Shown: positions 36,313-45,211 of the stretch, in pieces
Numbering within the stretch: position 1 is the stretch's first letter
Layout of the letters: every line of letters begins with the position of its first letter
Assembly (NCBI RefSeq): GCF_034006665.1
Contig: NZ_JAVESI010000015.1
Coordinates: 1-64,000 of the forward strand
From: Trichloromonas sp034006665
GTDB taxonomy: Bacteria; Desulfobacterota; Desulfuromonadia; Desulfuromonadales; Trichloromonadaceae
Direction: 5' to 3'
DNA length: 64,000 nt
Notes under the pieces: generated by a model
What the model was told of the DNA's origin: nothing
Seen by the model: the letters and a program-made list of their open reading frames with translations, nothing else
The model's database searches: none
Made by a program: the position numbers and the translations under genes

Positions 36313-37668
36313 TTAGCGCAGATGGTTGAGGAAGAGGGTGGCGGTGCCGAAGTAGATGAGAATGCCGGTAATATCGTTGGCGGTCTGTACGAAAGGGGTG
36401 GAGGCGATGGCCGGATCGACCCCGACCTTTTTGAAGAAACACGGCGCAAGAACACCCATGGTCGCCGCCACCGTCATGGCGGTCACCATGGCCAGCCCGA
36501 CCACCAGCCCGAGATAGGCATTGTGATGCCAGACAAAGGCCACCAGGCCGATGGTCGCACCGCAAACCACGCCCATGATGATCCCAACCCGCAACTCTTT
36601 CAGAAAAACCTGGCGCATGGTGGAAAAGTCGATGCGCCCGGTGGCGAAGCCACGCACCACGATGGTCGCCGACTGACCGCCGACGTTCCCGCCCATGCCG
36701 GTAATGACGGGGATGAAGGAGATGAGGGCGATCACCTCCTCCAACGTCACCTTGAAAAGCCACATCAGATAGCCGGTGATCACGCCGCCGAAAAGGTTGG
36801 TGATCAGCCAGGGCAGGCGCAACCGAGCAATCTTAAAAGATTTATAACCGTAGAGCAGCTCCTCGTCGCTGGAGCCGGCCATCTTGTAGATATCCTCCGT
36901 GGCCTCTTCGCGCATGACGTCGATGACGTCATCGACGGTGATGATCCCCATCAGCTTGTTCCCCTCGTCGACAACGGGAATCGCCAGGATGTTGTACTTG
37001 GCCACCAGCTGCGCGACCTCTTCCTGGTCGATGTCGGTGCGCACGCTGATCACGTCGGTGGTCATGATGTCCTTGAGCCGCGACGTCGGCGGCACCGTCA
37101 ACAGCTGACGGAGAGAGAGCACCCCGACGAGGTGATTGTACTCGTCGGTGACGTAGAGATAGAAAACCATCTCGATATCCTCGGCGCCCTGTACCGCTTC
37201 GATCGCCTCGCGCACGGTCATATCCTCGCGCAGGGAGAAGATCTCGGTGGCCATGATGCCGCCGGCGGTATCCTCGTCATACTTGAGCAGTTCCTCAATC
37301 TCTTCGGAATGCTCGATCTTCATGCTCTGCAGCACTTCCTCGGCCAGTTCCTCGGGCATATTGCGGATGATGTCGACGGCATCGTCGTAAGGCATTTCCT
37401 GCAACACTTCGGTGATCGTTTCCTTGTCGATCTGCTCCAGCAGCTGGGCGCCGGTGGCATGATCAAGTTCGGAGAGCACGTAGGCCGAAATCTCCGGATC
37501 GGCGAGGAGATTGAAGAGGATACGCTGTTCCTTGAGGTCGAGATAACGGAAGAGATGGGCGATATCGGCGGGATGGGACTTGGCCAGAACCTTGGTGATA
37601 TGGGGATAGGCACCGCGTCGGATCAGTTTGCGGACGGTATCGAGGAGCATTTGCAGTTTCTGGTCCAT
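36313..37668 (-). CDS. mgtE: Magnesium transporter MgtE
   Basis: A 451-residue protein with the full MgtE plan. The N-terminal superhelical domain is rich in acidic residues (LLEQIDKETITEVLQEMPYD). A CBS pair (about residues 135-255, including YLYVTDEYNHLVGVLSLRQL and GIITVDDVIDVM) senses cytosolic Mg2+. Five C-terminal helices include FIPVITGMGGNVGGQSATIV, the selectivity region. It is a Mg2+-gated Mg2+ channel. It is transcribed with recO. Confidence 0.94.
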   Translation of the reverse strand: MDQKLQMLLDTVRKLIRRGAYPHITKVLAKSHPADIAHLFRYLDLKEQRILFNLLADPEISAYVLSELDHATGAQLLEQIDKETITEVLQEMPYDDAVDIIRNMPEELAEEVLQSMKIEHSEEIEELLKYDEDTAGGIMATEIFSLREDMTVREAIEAVQGAEDIEMVFYLYVTDEYNHLVGVLSLRQLLTVPPTSRLKDIMTTDVISVRTDIDQEEVAQLVAKYNILAIPVVDEGNKLMGIITVDDVIDVMREEATEDIYKMAGSSDEELLYGYKSFKIARLRLPWLITNLFGGVITGYLMWLFKVTLEEVIALISFIPVITGMGGNVGGQSATIVVRGFATGRIDFSTMRQVFLKELRVGIIMGVVCGATIGLVAFVWHHNAYLGLVVGLAMVTAMTVAATMGVLAPCFFKKVGVDPAIASTPFVQTANDITGILIYFGTATLFLNHLR

Positions 37669-37771
37669 AGCGATAAATCCTCCCCGGAGCGCAGTGCGAA
37701 ATAGATGACGGCCGATACTAGCACCCCCCCGACGAAGGTGTCAACGACGGGGAGACGACCCCTTAAGACAC

Positions 37772-37800
37772 AAAAAAACCCCGCGACGCGGGGTTTTTTT
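37772..37800 (-). terminator. Rho-independent terminator of the hydroxyacid dehydrogenase gene
   Basis: CCCCGC/GCGGGG stem with a GAC loop, flanked by seven A on one side and seven T on the other, so it works on either strand. It lies 23 bases past the stop at 37823. Confidence 0.85.
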
Positions 37801-37822
37801 GATCGATTGCGACAACGGCGAG

Positions 37823-38686
37823 CTAGCCGAGTTCCTTGATGACCGCCGAGAAATCCTCCTCGCCGCGCCCGGCCTTGACTGCCTTCTCAAAGACCTTGGC
37901 CACGGCGTTGGCCGCCGGCAGTTCAAGGCTCGAATTGTCCGCCACTTCCTTGGCTTGGAGCAATCCCTCATAGACATACTTCAAGGCCAGGTTACGCGAG
38001 AAATCGCCGCGGGCAATAGAGCGCCCCTTGGCATTGAAGAGAGGAGAAGCGACGCCGCCCGATTCGAGAACTTCGAGAATCTTCTCGGCATTGAAGCCAA
38101 GCTTCTCACCGAGAACCAGACCCTCGGCCAAAGCTTCCATCAGCTCGGCCTGAACCAGGTTGACCACGAACTTCATGCGGGTCGCGTCTCCGACTTCGCC
38201 GACATGAATAATGTTCAGGGCGAAATGGGAAAAAACCTCGCGACAACGACTGAGCAGGGTATGATCACCGCCGGTAAGCACGGTCAGCAGACCGCTGATG
38301 GCATGCTCCTTGGTCCCCCAGATCGGCGCTTCGAGGAACTGGACTTTCTTGGCCGCGGCCTTGGAAGCAAACTCCAGAGTAACCTCAAGGGAATGGGTGC
38401 CCATGTCGACCAGGATCGCCCCCGGCTTGAGGCCGTCCATAAAACCACCTTCGCCGTTCAGGGCGGCGCTGACCTCTTCCTTCTCGGGCAGCACGACGAT
38501 AAGCATATCCTTGTTCTGCGCGACCTCGTAAGGACTCGCGGCCGATTTCGCTCCCAGCTTGACCAGATCGGAAACTGCGTCCGACTTGGCATCGTAAACC
38601 GTCAATTTATAGTGTGCCTTCAGCAGATTGGCGGCGATATGCCACCCTACCGTACCCAGCCCGATGAAACCGATATCTTTGACCAT
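37823..38686 (-). CDS. Beta-hydroxyacid dehydrogenase (GHBDH/glyoxylate-succinic semialdehyde reductase-like)
   Basis: A 287-residue NAD(P)-dependent reductase: GFIGLGTVGWHIAANLLKAH at the N-terminus, FLEAPIWGTKEHAISGLLTV for substrate binding and the catalytic lysine in GDATRMKFVVNLVQAELMEA. The set matches the 3-hydroxyisobutyrate dehydrogenase family, in particular the small-aldehyde reductases characterised from Geobacter (succinic semialdehyde and glyoxylate reduction). The usual DAPVSGG motif is changed to EAPIWGT, so substrate range may differ. The gene is monocistronic. Confidence 0.82.
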   Translation of the reverse strand: MVKDIGFIGLGTVGWHIAANLLKAHYKLTVYDAKSDAVSDLVKLGAKSAASPYEVAQNKDMLIVVLPEKEEVSAALNGEGGFMDGLKPGAILVDMGTHSLEVTLEFASKAAAKKVQFLEAPIWGTKEHAISGLLTVLTGGDHTLLSRCREVFSHFALNIIHVGEVGDATRMKFVVNLVQAELMEALAEGLVLGEKLGFNAEKILEVLESGGVASPLFNAKGRSIARGDFSRNLALKYVYEGLLQAKEVADNSSLELPAANAVAKVFEKAVKAGRGEEDFSAVIKELG

Positions 38687-38817
38687 CCGCGACCTCCCCG
38701 TAAGACTCGAAAGTAAAACATATGCTGATTACCTATACCGCAAATCCACAAAAAAACAAGAGTAAATAAATCATAAACCCGCGAAACGCGAAGGACGTCA
38801 ACAAATCGATTCTATTC

Positions 38818-40266
38818 TCAAGCCTTTGCCAAAGGCAAGGAAAAGGCGACCCGAGTACCGACCCCCTGTTGACTTTCCAGAGAGATCCGGCCGCCATGAG
38901 CCTCGACGATCGCCTTGACCAGACTCATGCCCAGGCCGATCCCTCCCAAGGCCGTATCCGAAGCATCGGCCCGAAAAAAACGATCGAAAGCATGGCATTT
39001 CTCCTCGTCGCTCATGCCCGTCCCCTGATCGGCCACCTCGAAGCAATAGAAGTCGCCCTCGGAGAGTCCAGCGATACGAATGACGCCCGGATTCGGCGAG
39101 AACTTCACCGCATTGCTCAGCAGATTGGTAAAAATCTGCTCAATTTTCGCCCGATCGATCTCCATGCGGCACTCGGGATCGCTCACGACAAAATCAAAGC
39201 GTTGATTGGTCGACAGGCCGCAACAGTACTCCCGCACATCGTCGAGGAGTTCAGCCACGGTATGCACCCGCCGTTCGAGGGGCAGAGTTAGCCCCGAATC
39301 GACGCAACTGATATCGAGCAGCACGTCGAGAATCTGGTTGAGCCGCCAGGAATTTTCGTAGATCCGGCGCAATCCGTCCCGGCGCTGGTCGGGGGAAAGA
39401 AGTTCATCCTGCAAGATCTCGGCGAAGCCGCTGAGGACGGTAATCGGGGTTTTCAGCTCGTGCGCGGCGGCAATGATGAATTCGGACTTCAAGCGTTCAA
39501 TCTTGTGCTCGAAGGTGACATCCTGCAACACCAGCACCGTACCGGTGCCCTCCCTATCCGCGTTATGCAGCCGCGCGAACTTGCCCCGCAAAACCTTACC
39601 GCCCAGGCTGGTCGCAAGGAGAACCGGGCAGTCCGAAACCGCCGAAAGCTCCCTGGATTTATCCAGCGGAGTGGTCAGTTGCAATAGGGCGGATTCCAAG
39701 GGGCCGGCGGCGGCCAGTTCGTCGATTCCCGGAAGCAGTTCCAACGCCGCCGGATTCATCAGTTCGATGCGTCCGGCGGGATCGGTGACGATCACACCGT
39801 CCTTGAGGGAGCGCAGAATCAGACTCAGACGCCGCTGGGCGCGGGTCTGCTCACGCAGGGAGGTCTTGATTTTCTGTAAATAGAGCCCAACCAGCACCCC
39901 GGTGGCGGAGCCGAAAACAAGGGGAACCACAAAAGCTCTGGGCTTAAGTGGGAAGCCCGCCAGCACCTTCTGCAGAGCGGAGAGAGAAGCCAGCAGCAGG
40001 GCGCCCCCCAGGGTGCTCAACACCATCAGAAGGATTCGGGAGAGCCCTTCCTCGCGGGGAAGAAGGTTTCCGCGCTTGTACAAACGGGTCGAGTGCATGG
40101 CGACCCCCCCTAGGATCACGCCCAACCCTAGGGGGAACAGACTCCCCCCAAAAAGCTCGCCGCTGCCGCCATCCGTCGCTTCGAGCCGGTGAAAAATGCT
40201 GAGGACGACCAGCGCGCCGAGCAAAAAAACAAGCAACAGGCGCCATGGCCCAAGGGTTTGCCGCAT
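38818..40266 (-). CDS. Membrane sensor histidine kinase with PAS domain
   Basis: A 482-residue kinase. Four or so N-terminal helices (LLLVFLLGALVVLSIFHRLE onward) form the membrane part. A PAS domain follows (ILRSLKDGVIVTDPAGRIEL, MNPAALELLPGI). HisKA carries the phosphoacceptor in AAAHELKTPITVLSGFAEIL. The ATPase domain has NLLSNAVKFSPNPG, DQGTGMSDEEK and GGIGLGMSLVKAIVEAHGG. The start at 40266 has GGGAGA eight bases upstream. No response regulator is adjacent on either side, so it is an orphan; the nearest receiver protein is at 44704. The signal is unknown. Confidence 0.88.
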   Translation of the reverse strand: MRQTLGPWRLLLVFLLGALVVLSIFHRLEATDGGSGELFGGSLFPLGLGVILGGVAMHSTRLYKRGNLLPREEGLSRILLMVLSTLGGALLLASLSALQKVLAGFPLKPRAFVVPLVFGSATGVLVGLYLQKIKTSLREQTRAQRRLSLILRSLKDGVIVTDPAGRIELMNPAALELLPGIDELAAAGPLESALLQLTTPLDKSRELSAVSDCPVLLATSLGGKVLRGKFARLHNADREGTGTVLVLQDVTFEHKIERLKSEFIIAAAHELKTPITVLSGFAEILQDELLSPDQRRDGLRRIYENSWRLNQILDVLLDISCVDSGLTLPLERRVHTVAELLDDVREYCCGLSTNQRFDFVVSDPECRMEIDRAKIEQIFTNLLSNAVKFSPNPGVIRIAGLSEGDFYCFEVADQGTGMSDEEKCHAFDRFFRADASDTALGGIGLGMSLVKAIVEAHGGRISLESQQGVGTRVAFSLPLAKA

Positions 40267-40441
40267 CGTCGATTCTCCCATGAAACGGATTGTGCTGCTG
40301 CCCACTCCACGGACATGCCACCGAATATTGTTACACCAAGATCCTGAAACATGTAACCCCCGAACGGCAAATTTTCAGCAGGACGTGAACCGCTTTTGGA
40401 CCGAAAAAAGCCATGCTTGCTTTTTTAGCCGGTGGCTAAAA

Positions 40442-41347
40442 TCACAGATGCCAGACAATACGCAGATTGTAGCGCTCCCCTTCGGGACGGTTTTCCGCCT
40501 CATACTCCTTGTAGATATTGAAAAAGAGATGCGTATCGGGACTGATGTGCCAAACACCGCCGGGACCGATGGCGAAAACCCGCTCATCGTCGTCGATGGA
40601 ACGGCCGTTGACCCGGGTCTGGGTGATCTGGTCGAAAAAATAGCCGTTGAGCCCGACCCGCAGAGTTTTGGGGAACACCGCTGTATCCAGGGTGAAATTC
40701 CCGTGCCAGGCCTGCCCGGCTTTGAGTTCGTCGGCGCCGCCGAAGGGATCGTCGTTCGTGTCGTTCCACAGGTAGTGGATCCGCCATGAGGCCGTCACTT
40801 CCTGGGTGATAAAGAGGGTCGCCGCCCAGTAGGGATTGAAGGAAAAATGATTGCTGCCGGGATTCAACGCCCTCTTCTCGTCGTACTGTCCGGTTGGCCA
40901 GATGGTCTGAAGCTCGATACGGTTGAGCATCAACGGCCCCTTTTCGCCCATAATCGGATCCCACTGGAGGAAGGGTCCGACGAGCAGGTCACCGAAACCG
41001 GAATCGGTCTCCGGCAGGGGATCACTGTCGATGAAAACCTGGGGCAGCATGAAATTGAGTCCCCAGCGGGCACCGGGGAAAAGCTCGGTTCCCGACTGGT
41101 AGGTCGCCTGGGCAAGGCTCACGGCGACATCGACTGAGGGATCGTCAAAAGGCAGCCCCGCCAGTTTGTCGGCGGTATAATACTGAAGATACTCGGTCAG
41201 ATAGAGCCCCCGTCCGGCGGGCGGCGCACCGTCGAGAAAACTGGTGAAGCCGAGATTGACCGACGGTTGGTTGAAAGCGCCGGCGGGCCCGGCCACAAGC
41301 GCCGCGCCCAAAACAAGAAAGATGACCGGAAGGTGCAATCGCCGCAT
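40442..41347 (-). CDS. Outer-membrane protein, SphA/MetA-pathway (phenol-degradation) transporter-like
   Basis: A 301-residue protein with a signal peptide (FLVLGAALVAGPAGAFNQPS) and a beta-barrel body. The pattern LYLTEYLQYYTADKLAGL, TIWPTGQYDEKRALNPGSNH, FSFNPYWAATLFITQEVTAS fits the Phenol_MetA_deg outer-membrane family. Members are thought to let hydrophobic compounds across the outer membrane, though few have been tested. It is monocistronic; the solute is unknown. Confidence 0.75.
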   Translation of the reverse strand: MRRLHLPVIFLVLGAALVAGPAGAFNQPSVNLGFTSFLDGAPPAGRGLYLTEYLQYYTADKLAGLPFDDPSVDVAVSLAQATYQSGTELFPGARWGLNFMLPQVFIDSDPLPETDSGFGDLLVGPFLQWDPIMGEKGPLMLNRIELQTIWPTGQYDEKRALNPGSNHFSFNPYWAATLFITQEVTASWRIHYLWNDTNDDPFGGADELKAGQAWHGNFTLDTAVFPKTLRVGLNGYFFDQITQTRVNGRSIDDDERVFAIGPGGVWHISPDTHLFFNIYKEYEAENRPEGERYNLRIVWHL

Positions 41348-41463
41348 GAATCACTCCTGTAGACAAAAAAAGCTGATAAGAATCGGCCTAGAATCATCGC
41401 TTACCCCCTGTTTTGTCAAGAAATAAAACCTTGTTCGAAAGACCTCCAGTACCGACGGAACGG

Positions 41464-43485
41464 CTATTTCAGGGGATCCCCAATCCCCTCCGGCAAGACC
41501 TCGCCCGCCCCCTCCCCTTTCAGCTCTTGGTAAATCCGTTTCCAGTCCTTCTCGACCCGCAGAAAAGCCGCGACGATCTCGGGATCAAACTGGGTCCCGC
41601 TGCACTGCCGGATGATCCGCACCGCGGCATCGTGACTGATGGAAGGCTTGTAGACCCGCTGGCAAACCAAGGCATCGTAGACGTCGGCAATGGCCATCAA
41701 ACGACCGGGCAAGGGGATTTCCTCCCCCTTGAGACCCTCGGGGTAGCCGCTACCGTCCCACCACTCGTGATGGCAATAGACGATTTCACGGGCCATCTGC
41801 AAAGCCGGACTTCCGGAAACCCCGGCGCGGCGCCCCGCCTCGTCGATCACCTGGCGCCCGTAAGTGGTATGTTTCTTGATTTCCTCGTACTCCTCGGGGG
41901 TCAGACGTCCGGCCTTGCGCAGCAGCAGATCGGGCACGCCGACCTTGCCGATATCGTGCAGCGAGGCCAGCCGGCAAAGAAGATCGATGGTCTCGGGAGT
42001 AAGAACCTTGCCGTAACGGGGATGATGACTCAGTTCCTCGGCGACCGAGCGCAGATATTTTTCCGTGCGCAGAATGTGGGCGCCGGTTTCGCTATCACGA
42101 ATGCTCGCCAGGGAGCAGAGGGAATGCATCATGAAGTTCTGCATGAACTCGGTCTGTGCCTGATGTTGCTGGGAGCGGTGCTCTTCGAACCGAAAGCGCA
42201 GCAGGGTCGCGGCGCCGAGGATGGCAGACATGAGCAGGATCGGCATGACCGGAGACAGATAAAGCCCATACAGATTGAGCAACCAGGCACTGCCGGTCCA
42301 GAGCAGCAGGCCCGAGAGAGCGGTCAGCAACAAACCCACGGTCGGCGAGAGCCAGGCGAGCAAGAGCGGCAGCAACAACCCTGAAACCATCAGCATGAGG
42401 ATGTCGGCGCCGGGAAACCAGCCCGGAATGCGGATAAAATCACCGTTGAGGATGTTGGCGGCAATGCGGGCATGAATCTCCACCCCGAGAAAGTTTTCCT
42501 CCAGAGGGGAGACAAGGCGGGTATCGAGGCCGGTGGCGACGACCCCGACAAAGACAACCTTGTCCTTGAGCAGGGCGGCAGCCTGGGAATCGTCCAGCAG
42601 AGTCGCGGCGGAAATCTCCTGCCAGCCCCCCCGAGCTGCCGGAAAATCGATGAGAAAATTGCCTTGTTTATCCAGAGGAACCCGCCGCTCGCCCCAGCGC
42701 AGAAAGAGTTCGTCGCGCCCGGCCAACAACGCCGGTGTCTCCACGCCGTCGGCAAGAAGCACGGTGGCCAGAGCCAAGCCGGGGTAGATCTCGCCCTGGG
42801 CGGTAATCAACAGGGGGATGCGACGAAAGATGCCGTCGTGGTCGGCGACAGCATTGAGAAAACCGGCGGCGGAAGTCCTCTCGGCCAGCTCCGGAAGAAT
42901 CCCCAGCCGTCCCCGCGCTTCGCAGAGGCGGGATTCGGGCAGGGACAGGGCCAAAGAGGGAGGCTCGGCGCCGGTCCAGACGCCGGCGCCGGGAGCACCG
43001 AAGTGAACCTTGTAGCCCAAAACAAAGGGACCGTCGGCGAGAACCCTGGCCAGGGCTTGATCGGAAACGGGCGGTGCCGGCGTCGGAAAGAGCGCCTGGA
43101 GCCGTTCCCGCAACCGCAGATCCAGGGCCTCGGAGCGCATGCGGTCAGGCTCCGCGAACATGATATCCACCCCCACCGCGCGGGGCTCGGCCCGCCGCAC
43201 CCGATCCAGAAGCAGGGCCAGCAGAGAGCGGGGCCAAGGCCACTGACCGAACTCTTGCAGGCTGGGGTCGTCGATGTCGACGATGACCACCTGGGGATCG
43301 TCAATGGATTCGGGGGAAGCCCGCAGCAGCAGATCATAGACCCGCTGATCCAACTCGCTGACCAGGACCGGTCGCCAGATCGAGAGCAAACAGGCCAGCA
43401 GGGTGAGCCCTGCTCCAACCAGCAGGATCAGCAACCGTCCGCGAATGAGATCGCGTCCGATCCGCGATTCGAGCAGATGCAGCAT
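41464..43485 (-). CDS. CHASE2 sensor with HD-GYP cyclic-di-GMP phosphodiesterase domain
   Basis: A 673-residue receptor. After one N-terminal helix the extracytoplasmic CHASE2 domain (QRVYDLLLRASPESIDDPQV then VIVDIDDPSLQEFGQWPWPR) spans roughly residues 40-320, followed by three transmembrane helices (about 345-420). The cytoplasmic end is an HD-GYP domain with LHDIGKVGVPDLLLRKAGRL, HHEWWDGSGYPEGLKGEEIP and LPGRLMAIADVYDAL. The HD and GYP residues are present (GYP as GSGYP), so it should hydrolyse c-di-GMP. The ATG overlaps the stop of the OmpA gene by one base. With the FecR-like and OmpA-like proteins encoded upstream it may sense envelope state. Confidence 0.88.
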   Translation of the reverse strand: MLHLLESRIGRDLIRGRLLILLVGAGLTLLACLLSIWRPVLVSELDQRVYDLLLRASPESIDDPQVVIVDIDDPSLQEFGQWPWPRSLLALLLDRVRRAEPRAVGVDIMFAEPDRMRSEALDLRLRERLQALFPTPAPPVSDQALARVLADGPFVLGYKVHFGAPGAGVWTGAEPPSLALSLPESRLCEARGRLGILPELAERTSAAGFLNAVADHDGIFRRIPLLITAQGEIYPGLALATVLLADGVETPALLAGRDELFLRWGERRVPLDKQGNFLIDFPAARGGWQEISAATLLDDSQAAALLKDKVVFVGVVATGLDTRLVSPLEENFLGVEIHARIAANILNGDFIRIPGWFPGADILMLMVSGLLLPLLLAWLSPTVGLLLTALSGLLLWTGSAWLLNLYGLYLSPVMPILLMSAILGAATLLRFRFEEHRSQQHQAQTEFMQNFMMHSLCSLASIRDSETGAHILRTEKYLRSVAEELSHHPRYGKVLTPETIDLLCRLASLHDIGKVGVPDLLLRKAGRLTPEEYEEIKKHTTYGRQVIDEAGRRAGVSGSPALQMAREIVYCHHEWWDGSGYPEGLKGEEIPLPGRLMAIADVYDALVCQRVYKPSISHDAAVRIIRQCSGTQFDPEIVAAFLRVEKDWKRIYQELKGEGAGEVLPEGIGDPLK

Positions 43486-44099
43486 CAGCGCACGGTGATC
43501 TCGACACGCCGGTTGCGCGGCTCGGAAACCTCGTCGTCTGTCGGCACCAGCAGATTGCGCTCACCGTGGGAACTGGTCTCAAGCACTCTCGGGTCAATCC
43601 CGGCATCGGCCAACATCGTGACGATAATCGCGGCGCGTTCCTTCGAAAGACGCATATTGGCCTCGTTGGAACCGACGGTGTCGGTGTGGCCGACGACGCT
43701 GGTATCCACCGAGCGCCGCTCATGGATCGTCGCGATAACCTCGGGAATGAGGGCCTGCGATTCGTTGGTGAGTTCCTTGGACCCTTTTTCAAAATAGAGA
43801 ATGAAGCGCCGCACCGGTTCCGCCTGCGCCGCCAGGGCGTCGTGGAAACGGGCCTTGACCTCGTCGGCGGCAAGCAGGGTCGGAACTTCGGGGGCTGCCT
43901 CGGCGGTCGCAACCGTCGTCCCCTGCCAGGCTTCGTCAAGGGTTTGCGAGCCCTGCGGGTTCCTGACGGTGATGCTGCCCACCGTACCGTTGTCGTCCGG
44001 CAAGAGCACAAACAGACTGGGGGGGGGAGTTTGCGGAGCGCTGCACGCCGCCAGCATTGCAGAGAGACAAACAACCAGTATTCGCAAGAACAAACCCAT
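43485..44099 (-). CDS. OmpA-family lipoprotein
   Basis: A 204-residue protein with a lipoprotein signal (VVCLSAMLAACSA, lipobox LAAC) and a C-terminal OmpA/MotB peptidoglycan-binding domain (FILYFEKGSKELTNESQALI, VVGHTDTVGSNEANMRLSKE, RRVEITVR). The domain holds the outer membrane to the cell wall. It sits in a row with a FecR-like protein and a CHASE2 receptor, an arrangement that recurs in deltaproteobacteria. Confidence 0.88.
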   Translation of the reverse strand: MGLFLRILVVCLSAMLAACSAPQTPPPSLFVLLPDDNGTVGSITVRNPQGSQTLDEAWQGTTVATAEAAPEVPTLLAADEVKARFHDALAAQAEPVRRFILYFEKGSKELTNESQALIPEVIATIHERRSVDTSVVGHTDTVGSNEANMRLSKERAAIIVTMLADAGIDPRVLETSSHGERNLLVPTDDEVSEPRNRRVEITVR

Positions 44100-44124
44100 C
44101 AGACGATCCCTCCTCCGCGATAAG

Positions 44125-44565
44125 TTATCCGACGATATTCATGACAAAATGCGTACCCCTCACCCCCACCGTTCCTACCGGGGTTTCCAGACGCACGGAT
44201 TCGGGCGCGAGCTTGGAGATCTGTCCGGAAACAAAAGCCGCCATCCCCCGAGCCAGGCGCAGCACCAGCGCCAGACGCCCCTCGCCGGGGGCGAACTCAA
44301 ACTGTTCGACGGCCAGGTCGCTGTTGCCTCCCAGAGAAAGCCGGGTATCATCGCGAAAGATCACACCGACTCGGCCCGATTCCCCGGTCTTGAGCTGATC
44401 GCCGCGATAAAGCAACGTCCCCGCCTCGGCCGCGAGCGTCTCGCCGCCACGCAGGACGAAAACCTGCCCCTCAACGTTCTTGATGCTACCGATGCGCTCA
44501 TCCTGAGCCTGGACAAAACTGGGACAAAAGACCATCACGAGCAGGAAAATACAAAATCTCTTCAT
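44125..44565 (-). CDS. FecR-domain exported protein
   Basis: A 146-residue protein with a signal peptide (RFCIFLLVMVFCPSFVQAQD) and a FecR/LysM-like beta domain: GSIKNVEGQVFVLRGGETLA, LLYRGDQLKTGESGRVGVIF, RDDTRLSLGGNS, ending in ETPVGTVGVRGTHFVMNI. Such domains, beyond the classical iron-siderophore FecR, often accompany CHASE2 receptors and are thought to be periplasmic ligands or signalling adaptors. It lacks a membrane helix for anti-sigma function. It is the first of three consecutive genes on this strand. Confidence 0.83.
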   Translation of the reverse strand: MKRFCIFLLVMVFCPSFVQAQDERIGSIKNVEGQVFVLRGGETLAAEAGTLLYRGDQLKTGESGRVGVIFRDDTRLSLGGNSDLAVEQFEFAPGEGRLALVLRLARGMAAFVSGQISKLAPESVRLETPVGTVGVRGTHFVMNIVG

Positions 44566-44703
44566 AAACGCCCTCCACGTTCACAAGTTGATGGTTTATC
44601 CGCCGGGCCCTTGGCGGAGCTAGGTCATATTAACATAAAAACCGGATTGACATTGGGAGGAAAAATTCGGAGGACAGGAACCACTTTGAAGCCGGGAGGG
44701 AAA

Positions 44704-45117
44704 TCAGACTTGAGCCGTTTGCCGGCTTTGTTTAACCGAATTGGCGCACTTTTCGTGCAAGGAACTGAAGATCATATCGAGCACGGCCTTCTGTCGCATC
44801 TCGTGCTTGTTCAGTACCGCCAGGCAACTGCCCATGGGAAACTGCATGTGCAGATATTCGGCGTCACGACCGGAGAGGATGATGATCCGGTTGCGGCCGA
44901 CCCCTTTGGCCACGGCGTAGTTAAGCATCTTGCGCCCATCGAGCCCCGGCATCTCCAGATCGAGCAGAAGCAGCGCCAGATCCTCGTCAATCGCGGCCAA
45001 CCCCCGGACGGGATTGAGGCAGGTACTGAAATCCAGCCGCGGAAAACGCTCGTGGACATAGCCCGCGATATAGTCAAGAAAGAGTTGATCGTCATCGATC
45101 ATGAGAATTTTCGGCAT
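44704..45117 (-). CDS. Stand-alone response-regulator receiver protein
   Basis: A 137-residue single receiver domain: ILMIDDDQLFLDYIAGYVHE holds the acidic pocket, LLLDLEMPGLDGRKML the phosphorylated Asp (DLEMPG), IILSGRD the Ser/Thr switch and VLNKHEM the conserved Lys. No output domain follows, so it acts by protein contact or as a phosphate relay. The start at 45117 is supported by GAGGA upstream; the longer frame is not. It is 139 bases upstream of the FecR gene and could report for the orphan kinase at 38818 (inference). Confidence 0.87.
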   Translation of the reverse strand: MPKILMIDDDQLFLDYIAGYVHERFPRLDFSTCLNPVRGLAAIDEDLALLLLDLEMPGLDGRKMLNYAVAKGVGRNRIIILSGRDAEYLHMQFPMGSCLAVLNKHEMRQKAVLDMIFSSLHEKCANSVKQSRQTAQV

Positions 45118-45211
45118 CGTTTTCATCCTCTTCGGAGCCTTGTCCGATAAGGAAATTAGACGGCACAAACCCTGCCTGTCAAGGGATTATTTTCCCGGTT
45201 CCCGGTGTTGT

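Noticed and set aside
40415..40445. Terminator after the SphA-like gene
   Set aside because: TTTTAGCC/GGCTAAAA can pair, but on the gene's strand it is followed by A rather than U, so it is not a normal terminator.
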